From Alteromonas sp. MMG017 (GTDB taxonomy: Bacteria > Pseudomonadota > Gammaproteobacteria > Enterobacterales > Alteromonadaceae), in assembly GCF_018100795.1 (NCBI RefSeq), contig NZ_JAGJDY010000007.1, positions 186,001-250,000 of the forward strand: a stretch of DNA of 64,000 nt, given 5' to 3'. Shown piece after piece: positions 1-7,834 of the stretch. Both the position numbers and the translations under genes were made by a program. Position 1 is the stretch's first letter, and each line of letters starts with the position of its first letter. A model generated the notes under the pieces. The model made no database searches. It saw only the letters and a list, made by a program, of their open reading frames with translations, and had not been told where the DNA came from.

Positions 1-729
1 TAGCTTCTTATCTTCGCTTTTCGTCAAATCACCAAACCGAAAAATTGATTTAGCGGCAAGTAGAAAGCCTATTGCTGCAAATTGATTAATCAGTACAAAA
101 GTTAAAATAAGCAAACGCTCTAAATAACCAATTCGCTGCCCAGCCATAGCAAGCGTATTTTGTATGGGAAGCTGTACTAACGTGCTGGCTGTTTTTGGTT
201 TAGCATGCTCATCAAGCTCTTTACTCCATGGCGACAGGAGTTGTTTTATAAAAATAGACGTTGGTTTTAGAATAATTAAGTACGCCAAGAGTATGGTCAG
301 ATGCTGATGGTTAATCAGTAAAATTTGCTTAAACAGTGCCTCGACCTGAGCAGTAAGCAGCGCCCATAAAATAACGATAACGCCAATGTGTGCCGCTTGA
401 TCGATTGCAAATGCTAAGGTTGTGCTTCCTGCGTAAGACTTTATTGCATCTATAATAAAATGGCTTATTAATATCCCGCCAGCCACCATTAAAAGTGCGG
501 TAAAGTCGATATCTGCCATACACGACTCTTTTGTAGTAAGTACCATTATGGCCGACATCGCGAGTAAGGCAATAAGAGCTAATAACCCATGCAATAAAGC
601 GTGAAGGTATAATGCAGGGGATTGAAGATGTTTAGTGTTTCGGCTTTCCACCCAGTGAGTTGGCTGAAAATAGAAGTCTCCGAGTAAATGGGCAACCAAT
701 AGCCCTATTACCATGCTAAGTTGCTCCAT
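1..729 (-). CDS. DUF3307 family membrane protein (partial, runs off left edge)
   Basis: Reading leftward from an ATG at 729, the frame stays open for 243 codons to the window edge, so the C-terminus is missing. The product is hydrophobic with about five to six membrane segments. It begins with a His-rich first helix carrying HLLGDFYFQP near residues 16-25, the signature I associate with DUF3307. A second conserved-looking block, SHFIIDAIKS, follows around residue 120. The start lies 2 bases after the stop of the SatD-like gene, so the two are almost certainly co-transcribed and probably translationally coupled. SatD/DUF3307 pairing is common in bacteria, but I know of no established molecular function. 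Family assignment is from motif memory. Confidence 0.8.
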   Translation of the reverse strand, partial: MEQLSMVIGLLVAHLLGDFYFQPTHWVESRNTKHLQSPALYLHALLHGLLALIALLAMSAIMVLTTKESCMADIDFTALLMVAGGILISHFIIDAIKSYAGSTTLAFAIDQAAHIGVIVILWALLTAQVEALFKQILLINHQHLTILLAYLIILKPTSIFIKQLLSPWSKELDEHAKPKTASTLVQLPIQNTLAMAGQRIGYLERLLILTFVLINQFAAIGFLLAAKSIFRFGDLTKSEDKKL

Positions 730-731
730 GC

Positions 732-1370
732 TTACTGCTCCGTTTCCACTTCTGTTGCCATATAATCTAAATAATCACTGACGAGATGATATTGACTGGC
801 GTTTAAAATACGAGTGATATTGCTGCGGTTTTTCCCCAGCGTATTCGCTATATTCTCATGACCTTTATCTTCTGCCTTAATATAGGCCAGTAAGGTTTCT
901 GACTGTGTTTGCGTTAAGGAAGTAATATGGCTATCAACAAAGGCAGTCATCAAGCTTGCGTGTTTATTGAAAGCTTCATTGTCGCTAGAAAAGGCAAGAT
1001 ATTGTGACTTCAAACTATCAAGCGTCCTACCCGAACGAACGAAGGCATCACCATTTCCGGTTTTCACTTTCCCATCAGTAAAACTCACTTTACCAACACC
1101 TACGCTAATACGTATATCTGTAGTGGGCGTGCAGGCTTTTAATGCTAACCGGATGCAAATGGCCACCAGCATGGCACTTTTAGACTCTGGAATAACAACC
1201 TGAAAAGCATCTCCACGAAAGACGTCGTATTGTCCGCTGTAAATTGCCGATTGTTCTTTCAGTTCATTGGTTAGCACCTCTAACACATGAGCTAAATCGG
1301 TATTAGTTAACTGCTGGGAGTTTGCGATATCACCGGTTATTACCGCCTGCCGCTTGTTCGTATTATCCAT
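732..1370 (-). CDS. SatD-like protein with cyclase-like fold and C-terminal HTH
   Basis: This 212-residue protein has an N-terminal ITGDI block (residues 11-15), an RGDAFQ motif (52-57) and an ISVGVG strand (88-93). That pattern recalls SatD-family proteins and, loosely, the nucleotide-cyclase palm. The C-terminus (about 165-195) looks like a helix-turn-helix ending in NRSNITRILN. The ATG at 1370 is preceded by GGGAAAG. It is the first gene of a two-gene unit with the DUF3307 membrane protein. A cytosolic regulator or nucleotide-binding sensor paired with a membrane partner is a reasonable inference. No enzymatic residues can be confirmed by eye, and the function is unknown. Confidence 0.75.
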   Translation of the reverse strand: MDNTNKRQAVITGDIANSQQLTNTDLAHVLEVLTNELKEQSAIYSGQYDVFRGDAFQVVIPESKSAMLVAICIRLALKACTPTTDIRISVGVGKVSFTDGKVKTGNGDAFVRSGRTLDSLKSQYLAFSSDNEAFNKHASLMTAFVDSHITSLTQTQSETLLAYIKAEDKGHENIANTLGKNRSNITRILNASQYHLVSDYLDYMATEVETEQ

Positions 1371-1539
1371 ACTTTCCCTTTATTTACTCTTTGGGGTAGC
1401 AGCTGATTTTGGTTAATAATCAAAAACTCATACCTAGCTTGCACCCACTTTTATGTTATCTGCATCATAGCCGCAATTTAGATTGCCTGTATTTTTATAC
1501 AGATGCAATATAACTTCGGCGGTTAATTTCAACGGTTTG

Positions 1540-1651
1540 GAAGTTACCGTAATGAAGCACTTTCATTAAAGTTACTATAAATAATCACATTTCGCAAAGT
1601 TACCATAAATAGTCACATTAAAAAATATAACTACAAACGCTCACAGGTCTG
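1540..1651. repeat. 28-bp-period array of four operator-like units
   Basis: Units begin at 1540, 1568, 1596 and 1624, exactly 28 bases apart. Units 2 and 3 match at 22 of 24 positions, unit 1 matches unit 3 at 15 of 21, and unit 4 is weaker. The core of unit 3 (1599-1616) reads GTTACCATAAATAGTCAC, an imperfect dyad with 7 of 9 half-site positions symmetric. The array lies in the 473-base divergent region between the SatD-like gene and the TetR gene, nearer to SatD. It looks like an array of binding sites for a dimeric DNA-binding protein. The binder is unknown. Confidence 0.65.
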
Positions 1652-1753
1652 GTTTAGTCAAAAGCGTTAGCAACAAAAATTAGCGTTACCCATGACATAA
1701 AAAAGTCTCAATATAAGTAGGTTACTCACAAATCTTATAACACAACTTGCAAA

Positions 1754-1807
1754 GGTAGAATGATTACTCTACCCTTCACCTCATCGAAGTAGAACAAGTA
1801 TTCTACC
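1754..1807. promoter_or_regulatory. Two 20-bp palindromic operators upstream of the TetR gene
   Basis: Site 1 (1754-1773) has arms GGTAGA and TCTACC. Site 2 (1788-1807) has arms GTAGAA and TTCTAC around six bases. The sites share 15 of 20 positions and their centres are 34 bases apart. They end 36 bases before the TetR ATG. Length, symmetry and position fit autoregulatory TetR-family operators controlling the TetR-dehydrogenase unit. The identity of the binding protein is inferred. Confidence 0.65.
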
Positions 1808-1843
1808 CACTTCCTAGACGTTGACCTGAAATTGGAGAGCAAG

Positions 1844-2380
1844 ATGACGCCCGATGAGCGAAGAAATGACATTGCTGCACGGTTAGAAAGCGCTTTTAGC
1901 GTTTATGGCTTCACCCAGCCTAATGTCGCCTCCCTAAAAGAACAAACAGGTACCACGCTAAAAACGTTATACAAATATTTTCCTTCTAAGGAAGATATGA
2001 TCATTGGGGCACTTACCCATCGCCACCAGCGGTATTTATCATTTCTAGCAGCAGACTGCCCAGACGATATGAAAGCAGCGGTAAAGCATGTTTTTTCACG
2101 TTTGGCCTTGTGGTTAGCGCAATACGCCCCTAACGGGTGTATGTCACTACAAGCCTTATCTAGCTACCCGAACTACGCGCAGGTAACCACAGCCGTAAAT
2201 ACGCATAAAGCTGACGTACGCCAATGGCTTTTTGACTTAACCCTAAGCGAACCACTGTCTAATTCACTTTTCATTATGCATGAAGGGATGTCAGCTGCGT
2301 GGCCAACCATGGGTGAACAAGCGCTAGTTACAACACAAGCTATGTTAGATCAAACACTAATTAAACACGGTTTGTCTTAA
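1844..2380 (+). CDS. TetR family transcriptional regulator
   Basis: The product is about 178 residues. It has an N-terminal TetR-type helix-turn-helix (about residues 25-50, with TTLKTLYKYFPSKEDMI as the recognition helix and following turn) and a helical C-terminal ligand domain. I chose the ATG at 1844 because GGAG sits 6 bases upstream; an in-frame TTG at 1832 is the alternative. The gene ends 12 bases before the dehydrogenase gene, so the two form an operon. Two palindromes at 1754-1807 are likely self-operators. By analogy with other TetR-oxidoreductase pairs it may sense an electrophile, aldehyde or quinone, but the ligand cannot be read from the sequence. Confidence 0.9.
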   Translation: MTPDERRNDIAARLESAFSVYGFTQPNVASLKEQTGTTLKTLYKYFPSKEDMIIGALTHRHQRYLSFLAADCPDDMKAAVKHVFSRLALWLAQYAPNGCMSLQALSSYPNYAQVTTAVNTHKADVRQWLFDLTLSEPLSNSLFIMHEGMSAAWPTMGEQALVTTQAMLDQTLIKHGLS

Positions 2381-2392
2381 AGGAGACGATTT

Positions 2393-3439
2393 ATGTCACA
2401 ACTTCCCTCACACATGAAAGGGGTAGTGCTTACCCATCATGGCGACCTTGATGCCCTAAGTATTCGTCACAATCTCCCTCTGCCTATTCCAGCTGCCACT
2501 GATGTTGTTATTAAGGTGGCCGCCGCAGGTGTCAATAATACAGACCTAAATACCCGCAAAGGCTGGTATTCAAAAGGCGATAACGACGCAGAAGATGCAT
2601 CTTGGTCTGGCACACCGCTAGCGCTTCCCCTAATTCAAGGCGCAGATGTATGCGGCTATATTGTAGCTGTAGGCAGTGAGGTCAGCACTTCACGCATTGG
2701 TGAGCGAGTCATTATTGAACCCTGTTTGACCGAAGCGAATGGTGTTAAATTAGCTGCACCTTGGTATTTTGGGTCAGAGTGTGATGGTGGGTTTGCTCAA
2801 TATACAAAAGTAGCTGCAAAACATGCCTACACCATCAACACAACCATGACCGATGCCGAACTTGCTTCATTTCCATGTTCATATTCTACCGCTGAAAACA
2901 TGCTGCACCGCGCTAATGTAGTGGCTGGAGACAGAGTACTCGTTACTGGCGCGTCTGGTGGCGTTGGTTCTGCTGCAGTGCAACTAGCAAAAGCAAGAGG
3001 CGCTTTTGTAGTCGCCATTACCAGTGAATCGAAACAAGAAGAGTTGAAAGCGGTAGGGGCCGACGATACGCTAACGCGCGACTGTAATTGGGTAGCGTAT
3101 GCGAAAGATAAGCCCTTTGATGTTGTTATCGATTTAGTGGCCGGCCCAAGATGGCCAGAACTGCTTGATATGATGCGCCCCTTTGGTCGCTACGCAGTAT
3201 CGGGCGCCATTGCTGGGCATAGCGTAACCTTAGATGTTAGAACCCTATACTTAAAAGATTTACAATTGCTGGGCTGTACTGTGATTTGTGAAGAAGTATT
3301 TGGCAACGTAGTGAAGCGTATTGAAGCAGGCGACATTGCCCCGCTTGTCTCTAAAACTTATCCCATTGAAGATATTAAACAAGCGCAAACAGACTTCGAG
3401 CAGAAAGCACATATTGGAAAATTGGTGCTTACGCTTTAA
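2393..3439 (+). CDS. Medium-chain dehydrogenase/reductase, zinc-free quinone-oxidoreductase type
   Basis: The 348-residue protein has the GroES-like fold followed by a Rossmann domain with VTGASGGVGSAAVQLAK near residues 184-200 for NADP(H). The position normally holding the catalytic zinc cysteine (GxCxTD in alcohol dehydrogenases) reads GVNNTD at residues 47-52, so a zinc-independent quinone- or enone-reductase activity is more likely than alcohol oxidation. A clear AGGAG precedes the ATG. It follows the TetR gene by 12 bases and is its probable target. Its stop overlaps the stop of the convergent GGDEF gene by two bases. The exact substrate is unknown. Confidence 0.88.
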   Translation: MSQLPSHMKGVVLTHHGDLDALSIRHNLPLPIPAATDVVIKVAAAGVNNTDLNTRKGWYSKGDNDAEDASWSGTPLALPLIQGADVCGYIVAVGSEVSTSRIGERVIIEPCLTEANGVKLAAPWYFGSECDGGFAQYTKVAAKHAYTINTTMTDAELASFPCSYSTAENMLHRANVVAGDRVLVTGASGGVGSAAVQLAKARGAFVVAITSESKQEELKAVGADDTLTRDCNWVAYAKDKPFDVVIDLVAGPRWPELLDMMRPFGRYAVSGAIAGHSVTLDVRTLYLKDLQLLGCTVICEEVFGNVVKRIEAGDIAPLVSKTYPIEDIKQAQTDFEQKAHIGKLVLTL

Positions 3440-4926
3440 CGCAGTGCAGCTTCATGGGTTTCCCATATATCAACGCGATTACGCCCTAACGATTTAGCCA
3501 AATAAAGTGCAGCATCTGCTCGCTGTATCAATTCGTTAGGGCTCACTGGGTGACTAAATGCCATAGTAGAAGCACCTAAACTTATGGTCAGTCTACTGTT
3601 GTAGCTAGATTGCTTGAATACAATGGATGCTTGCTCAATATTGCTGCGAATACGCTCGGCCACTTTTAACGCTGAGCTCATGTCAGTGAAGGGCATAATG
3701 ACCGCAAACTCTTCACCACCATATCTTGCCACCACGTCATCATTACCAATACAGGTTTTCTTTAATATTTCCGCCACCTGAATTAATACGTTATCGCCCG
3801 CTACGTGACCATAGCAGTCGTTGTAAATTTTGAAGTGGTCGACATCAATCAATAATAAACTTAGGGGTGTTTTACTTTGAACACTTCTTTGAATATCGCT
3901 TTGCAAGGTATCGTCAAACAGCCTTCTGTTTGCTATCCCTGTTAAGCCATCAATATTGGCAAGTTTTGCTAATTTAAGGTTGGCTTCTATAAGCTGCTGT
4001 TTTGCTTGGTGCAGTGCTCGTTCGTTATGGGCGTTTTGTAATGTATTAGCCAACATTTGGGCTATACGCTGTAAATACTTAATATCATAATCACGCCACG
4101 TGTAAGGGCTACCCGTGATATCACAGCCGATAAAGCCGAAAATGCCTTTATCTAATTCAATCGCGGCACAAAGAATCGAACAAATGCGCTCTCGCTCAAA
4201 TTCCTCTTTTTCTCCCGTCGCCTCTTTCGGTAAATAGGCCACATTATTCACCTTAAAAAGGCCATCTTGCTTAATCTTTCTATTAAGATAAGGCATGGAT
4301 TCCATCGGTAGCGCTTGCAGATCGTTTTTATAAGGCGTTACTCCTGCAGCAACCCATTCGTGGGTGTTACAGGCAAATTTTGTGTCATCATAAAATTCAA
4401 ATAAATAGCAACGATCAAGGTCGCAGAACTCACCGAATGCGCCCAAAATATTTTCTATAAGGCTATCAATTTTGTCACTGGTAGTATTAATCAGTTGCGA
4501 AGAAAGTGTTGAAAGTAAGCCATTAAAGGCAATGTGTTTACCCACAGGTGAAGACTCTTCAGGTGCGATGAACAAATTATTTTGAACCGCCTTCGCGTTA
4601 ATCACCACTAAGGTGACGCCGTCAACGGTAATAACAGCACTTTCTATAAAAAACTGAATTCCTCTTTCATAAGATTGTATGCGAACCCACTGGCAAAGGT
4701 GCAGTGTTTCCTCTGCAATGGCAAAAGGGTGATAGCTGCCTGACAACTCATCTTTTGTAATAGGATCGAAAAAACGTAGGCTGTCTAAGAACGCATCAGA
4801 TACACATGACTCACCGAATTGACGTGCAAATGCAGTGCTGACATCAAACTTTGTTTCTCCAAGGCGTTTGAATAATAAACACGTAGGAAGTTGACGCAAC
4901 AATGCTATGCCTTCATTTGGCTTCAC
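3436..4926 (-). CDS. GAF-GGDEF diguanylate cyclase
   Basis: This 496-residue cytosolic protein starts at a GTG preceded by AAGGGG. The N-terminal third is an unassigned sensory region. A GAF-like domain follows at about 135-300, then a GGDEF domain from about 325 with the intact active-site motif GGEEF near residue 401. It should make c-di-GMP from GTP. No transmembrane segment is visible, so it probably senses a soluble ligand through GAF. The gene is monocistronic and convergent with the TetR-dehydrogenase unit. Confidence 0.9.
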   Translation of the reverse strand: MKPNEGIALLRQLPTCLLFKRLGETKFDVSTAFARQFGESCVSDAFLDSLRFFDPITKDELSGSYHPFAIAEETLHLCQWVRIQSYERGIQFFIESAVITVDGVTLVVINAKAVQNNLFIAPEESSPVGKHIAFNGLLSTLSSQLINTTSDKIDSLIENILGAFGEFCDLDRCYLFEFYDDTKFACNTHEWVAAGVTPYKNDLQALPMESMPYLNRKIKQDGLFKVNNVAYLPKEATGEKEEFERERICSILCAAIELDKGIFGFIGCDITGSPYTWRDYDIKYLQRIAQMLANTLQNAHNERALHQAKQQLIEANLKLAKLANIDGLTGIANRRLFDDTLQSDIQRSVQSKTPLSLLLIDVDHFKIYNDCYGHVAGDNVLIQVAEILKKTCIGNDDVVARYGGEEFAVIMPFTDMSSALKVAERIRSNIEQASIVFKQSSYNSRLTISLGASTMAFSHPVSPNELIQRADAALYLAKSLGRNRVDIWETHEAALR

Positions 4927-5123
4927 ATATACCCCTTATAGAAGTTAAATAATTAGCTTTTACTTTAGTACATATTAATAAAACGCGCTTTTCAGCAAAT
5001 AGATTTAACGTTAAGAATTTTTGCAGTAATCCATTACATGGTACTTACGTAATAAGTTACAGCAGCTATGTTTCACCATAGTTTCTTTCATTAAGATGCG
5101 AGGTAACTTATGGATGGGTTGAT

Positions 5124-5702
5124 ATGAATGAGTCAATAAGTGGGCTTTTGGACAAGTTAATTGATGAAGACGGAGGCGAAAAGCAAAGCGCAGGAGATAT
5201 TATTGCTCGCTTTGAAGACAGAGGTTTTGGCCCACTGCTGCTCATACCTTCGTTAATTGCCCTACTGCCTACCGGTGCTATTCCCGGCGTGCCCTCACTA
5301 TGCGGTATAACCCTCTTTCTAATTTGCATACAAGTCGCATTGGGCAGAAGTGCACCTTGGCTACCAAATAAAATTACCAAACAGGAAATTAAACAAGACA
5401 AGCTAGAAAATGCTGTAGATAGAGCAAAACCTTACGTTAAAAAAACCGAAAAGCTGTTAAAACCACGCTTAGCAGTACTATCAAAAGCGCCATGGAAAAA
5501 TATAGTAGCGGGTTATTGTGCTATAGCATCGCTTTGTATGATCCCTCTTGAGGTTGTGCCTTTCGCAGTAGCACTCCCTGCATTTGCACTAACATTAACA
5601 GCTATAGGCATGACCAACCGAGATGGTGTTTTTATTGGCTTAGGAATGATAATTCAGCTAGGTACCGTGTACCTAACACTCAAAGTCTCTGGCATAGTCT
5701 AA
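5124..5702 (+). CDS. ExoD family membrane protein
   Basis: The 192-residue protein has a soluble N-terminus (SISGLLDKLI) followed by four or more hydrophobic segments. The characteristic RGFGPLLLIPSLIALLPTG stretch lies at about 33-51. This matches the ExoD family named after Rhizobium exoD, which affects exopolysaccharide production and alkali tolerance, although no biochemical role is established. Length is typical. The gene stands alone and is convergent with the desaturase end of the ynj-like operon. Confidence 0.85.
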   Translation: MNESISGLLDKLIDEDGGEKQSAGDIIARFEDRGFGPLLLIPSLIALLPTGAIPGVPSLCGITLFLICIQVALGRSAPWLPNKITKQEIKQDKLENAVDRAKPYVKKTEKLLKPRLAVLSKAPWKNIVAGYCAIASLCMIPLEVVPFAVALPAFALTLTAIGMTNRDGVFIGLGMIIQLGTVYLTLKVSGIV

Positions 5703-5757
5703 CGAGACTGGCATAGAGTGAGGATGGCATAGGCTAGTGAGCATTGCCACGTAGCGT

Positions 5758-6546
5758 TTAGCGATTAAATGGCATTTTCAATAAAGCTATTATGCCTGCA
5801 TTATCGTTGGTTGCTGGGTAATCTTTTTGGCCTATAGCAATATCTTCATCACGCATGGTTGCACGGCTTTTAAAACTACCAAATAGCTTGTCCCACCAAG
5901 ACACACTGAAGCCAAAGTTAGTATTAGATTCTTCTTTACGCTGGCTGTGGTGAATGCGATGCAACCGCTGGGTAATAATAAGCATCCCAATTCTGTCATC
6001 CCACTTCTGTGGCAGTCGAATATTTGCATGGTTAAACAGGGCAAACCCATTCAAACCCACTTCGAAAATAACTATCGCAACAGCAGGTACCCCAAAAGCG
6101 ACAACCACCACCGCTTTAATGAATAAGCTCAATATAATTTCGATAGGGTGAAAGCGAAGCCCTGTGGTGGTATCTACGTGGCTGTCAGCGTGATGCATTT
6201 TATGAATACGCCATAAAAGAGGAATTTTATGAAATAGCCGATGCTGCCAATAAATCACCATATCTAACAGCAATACACTAAAAGCGACCACAACCCAGTG
6301 GCTCATATTTAGGCTGTTGAATAACCCCACATTAGTATTATCAGCCCACAAGGCCACACCTACTAAGCTGGCAGGCAACACTACTCTTGAACACAGCGCA
6401 CCTAATACCACCATACTCAGATTGCCTTTCCACCGGCTGGCGCGCCCCAATACCGATTGCCTCGCTGGCAGCCATGCTTCCAGCAGAGCCATTATCGCGA
6501 ATATGCCTAAAAATAGACTAACTCGAATAAGTGCAGTGTTATCCAC
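5758..6546 (-). CDS. Sterol desaturase / fatty acid hydroxylase family protein
   Basis: This 262-residue integral membrane protein carries the di-iron histidine boxes of the family: HRLFH (102-106), HKMHH (115-119), FNHANIR (around 173) and HRIHH (196-200). It should use two irons and oxygen to hydroxylate or desaturate a lipid. The GTG start at 6546 overlaps the stop of the phosphatidyltransferase gene by one base, making it the last gene of the eight-gene unit. That position suggests it modifies a lipid related to the product of its neighbour. The substrate is unknown. Confidence 0.9.
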   Translation of the reverse strand: MDNTALIRVSLFLGIFAIMALLEAWLPARQSVLGRASRWKGNLSMVVLGALCSRVVLPASLVGVALWADNTNVGLFNSLNMSHWVVVAFSVLLLDMVIYWQHRLFHKIPLLWRIHKMHHADSHVDTTTGLRFHPIEIILSLFIKAVVVVAFGVPAVAIVIFEVGLNGFALFNHANIRLPQKWDDRIGMLIITQRLHRIHHSQRKEESNTNFGFSVSWWDKLFGSFKSRATMRDEDIAIGQKDYPATNDNAGIIALLKMPFNR

Positions 6547-7205
6547 TATGACTTCTCTTTTTCTTTGTTACTACAGTAGTCATCAATGCCTTCTACGGCT
6601 TTAAGGGTGGTAAAACCACTGTAAACTCGGGTTATGATGGTAATGCCACATGCTACTGCGAAAACATAAGCCAACACCGGAAAATATGCCGGCCATGTAC
6701 AAAATGCTAAAAACAAGAGTATGGTTTCGGTGCCTTCGGTGAGCCCCTGCATATAATAAAAACTCTTATTCTTGAACTGTGGTTTTTCTATATTAAATTT
6801 TTCTGCGGCGACGGCGAAGGCCAAAAAGCTACTGCCCGTTCCTACAAACGCGGCCATTAGCACTAACGCAGGTACGCCCCATTCACTAGGGTTTGCAATT
6901 CCAAAAGCTAACGGTACTGCCGCGTAAAATAGAAAGTCTAAACAAATATCTAAAAAGCCACCTGCACTACTGCTACTTTGCTGAAAGCGAGCAAGTTCGC
7001 CATCTATACCGTCGAATACTCGGTTCGCTACGATACAAATGAACGCCAATACCCACCACCCATTAATAATGGCAGGAACCGCCAACATACCAATAACAAA
7101 ACCAGCCAAGGTAACTTGATTCGGGGTAACGCAGGCTTTGCTAAGCGCCACTATCATGGGCCTTAACAGCGGCTTTATATAAGGCGTAACTTTAGCATCT
7201 AACAT
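6546..7205 (-). CDS. ynjF: CDP-alcohol phosphatidyltransferase, YnjF-like
   Basis: The 219-residue membrane protein contains the complete CDP-alcohol phosphatidyltransferase signature. DGELAR at about residues 74-79 is followed at the right spacing by G and two Asp residues (DGxxAR-x8-G-x3-D-x3-D). It should transfer a phosphatidyl or phospho-alcohol group from a CDP-linked donor. Its start overlaps the ATPase gene by 7 bases and its stop overlaps the hydroxylase start. E. coli ynjF, of the same family, ends the ydjXYZ-ynjABCDEF cluster, so the assignment is supported by context. The alcohol acceptor is unknown. Confidence 0.85.
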   Translation of the reverse strand: MLDAKVTPYIKPLLRPMIVALSKACVTPNQVTLAGFVIGMLAVPAIINGWWVLAFICIVANRVFDGIDGELARFQQSSSSAGGFLDICLDFLFYAAVPLAFGIANPSEWGVPALVLMAAFVGTGSSFLAFAVAAEKFNIEKPQFKNKSFYYMQGLTEGTETILLFLAFCTWPAYFPVLAYVFAVACGITIITRVYSGFTTLKAVEGIDDYCSNKEKEKS

Positions 7206-7834
7206 GTTTCTATCTCTATTAAGTGCCCTTGGGCAGCTTCTACGTCTTCATTGTCGTGCGTAACTAACAAAGTAGGTAGCCCACGAGCTTTAAGCTGCCC
7301 GAATACCCAGGTTCGCATTTGAGTTTTGGTGGTAGCATCTAATTTACTAAATGGTTCATCGAGTAACACCACACTTGGTGCCGCAGCCAAAGTTCGTAAC
7401 AACGCGATACGCGCCTGTTGCCCGCCTGATAAGGTCTGTACGGGTCTGTGTTGTAAATCGTTAAGCCCCACTTCGACTAACATTTCACTAACCCGTTGCT
7501 CGCGCTGCGTTTTATTAAGCGCACTAGAAGGCAATGCAAACGCAATATTTTGCCCAACAGTCATATGTTCAAAAAGCAAAGGATCTTGATATAGCACGCC
7601 TACCCCACGTTTATGAGCTGGCATGTCATTAATGCACTTATCATTAATGTATATACTTCCTGTCATGGAAAAAGGCGCAGTTAACTGCCCGGCAATCGCG
7701 TTCAATAAGGTCGATTTGCCAGAGCCGCTTGGCCCCATGATAGACAGCACTTCGCCAGGGTTGATTACTTCATCGAGTGAAAGCAAGGTATCTGTGTATC
7801 GAAACAAACTCACCTTATCTAACTTCAAGGTCAT
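7199..7834 (-). CDS. ynjD: ABC transporter ATP-binding protein, YnjD-like
   Basis: This 211-residue nucleotide-binding subunit has Walker A GPSGSGKST (near residue 34), signature LSGGQQARIALLR and Walker B VVLLDEPF, followed by the switch histidine in LVTHD. It is compact, as in YnjD and thiamine-type importers. It overlaps the permease gene by 4 bases and should power import through it. The cargo is unknown in E. coli as well. Confidence 0.92.
   Translation of the reverse strand: MTLKLDKVSLFRYTDTLLSLDEVINPGEVLSIMGPSGSGKSTLLNAIAGQLTAPFSMTGSIYINDKCINDMPAHKRGVGVLYQDPLLFEHMTVGQNIAFALPSSALNKTQREQRVSEMLVEVGLNDLQHRPVQTLSGGQQARIALLRTLAAAPSVVLLDEPFSKLDATTKTQMRTWVFGQLKARGLPTLLVTHDNEDVEAAQGHLIEIETC

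Noticed and set aside
1540-1651. CRISPR array
   Set aside because: The units are contiguous with about 4 bases between similar cores and no variable spacers; no cas genes are present.
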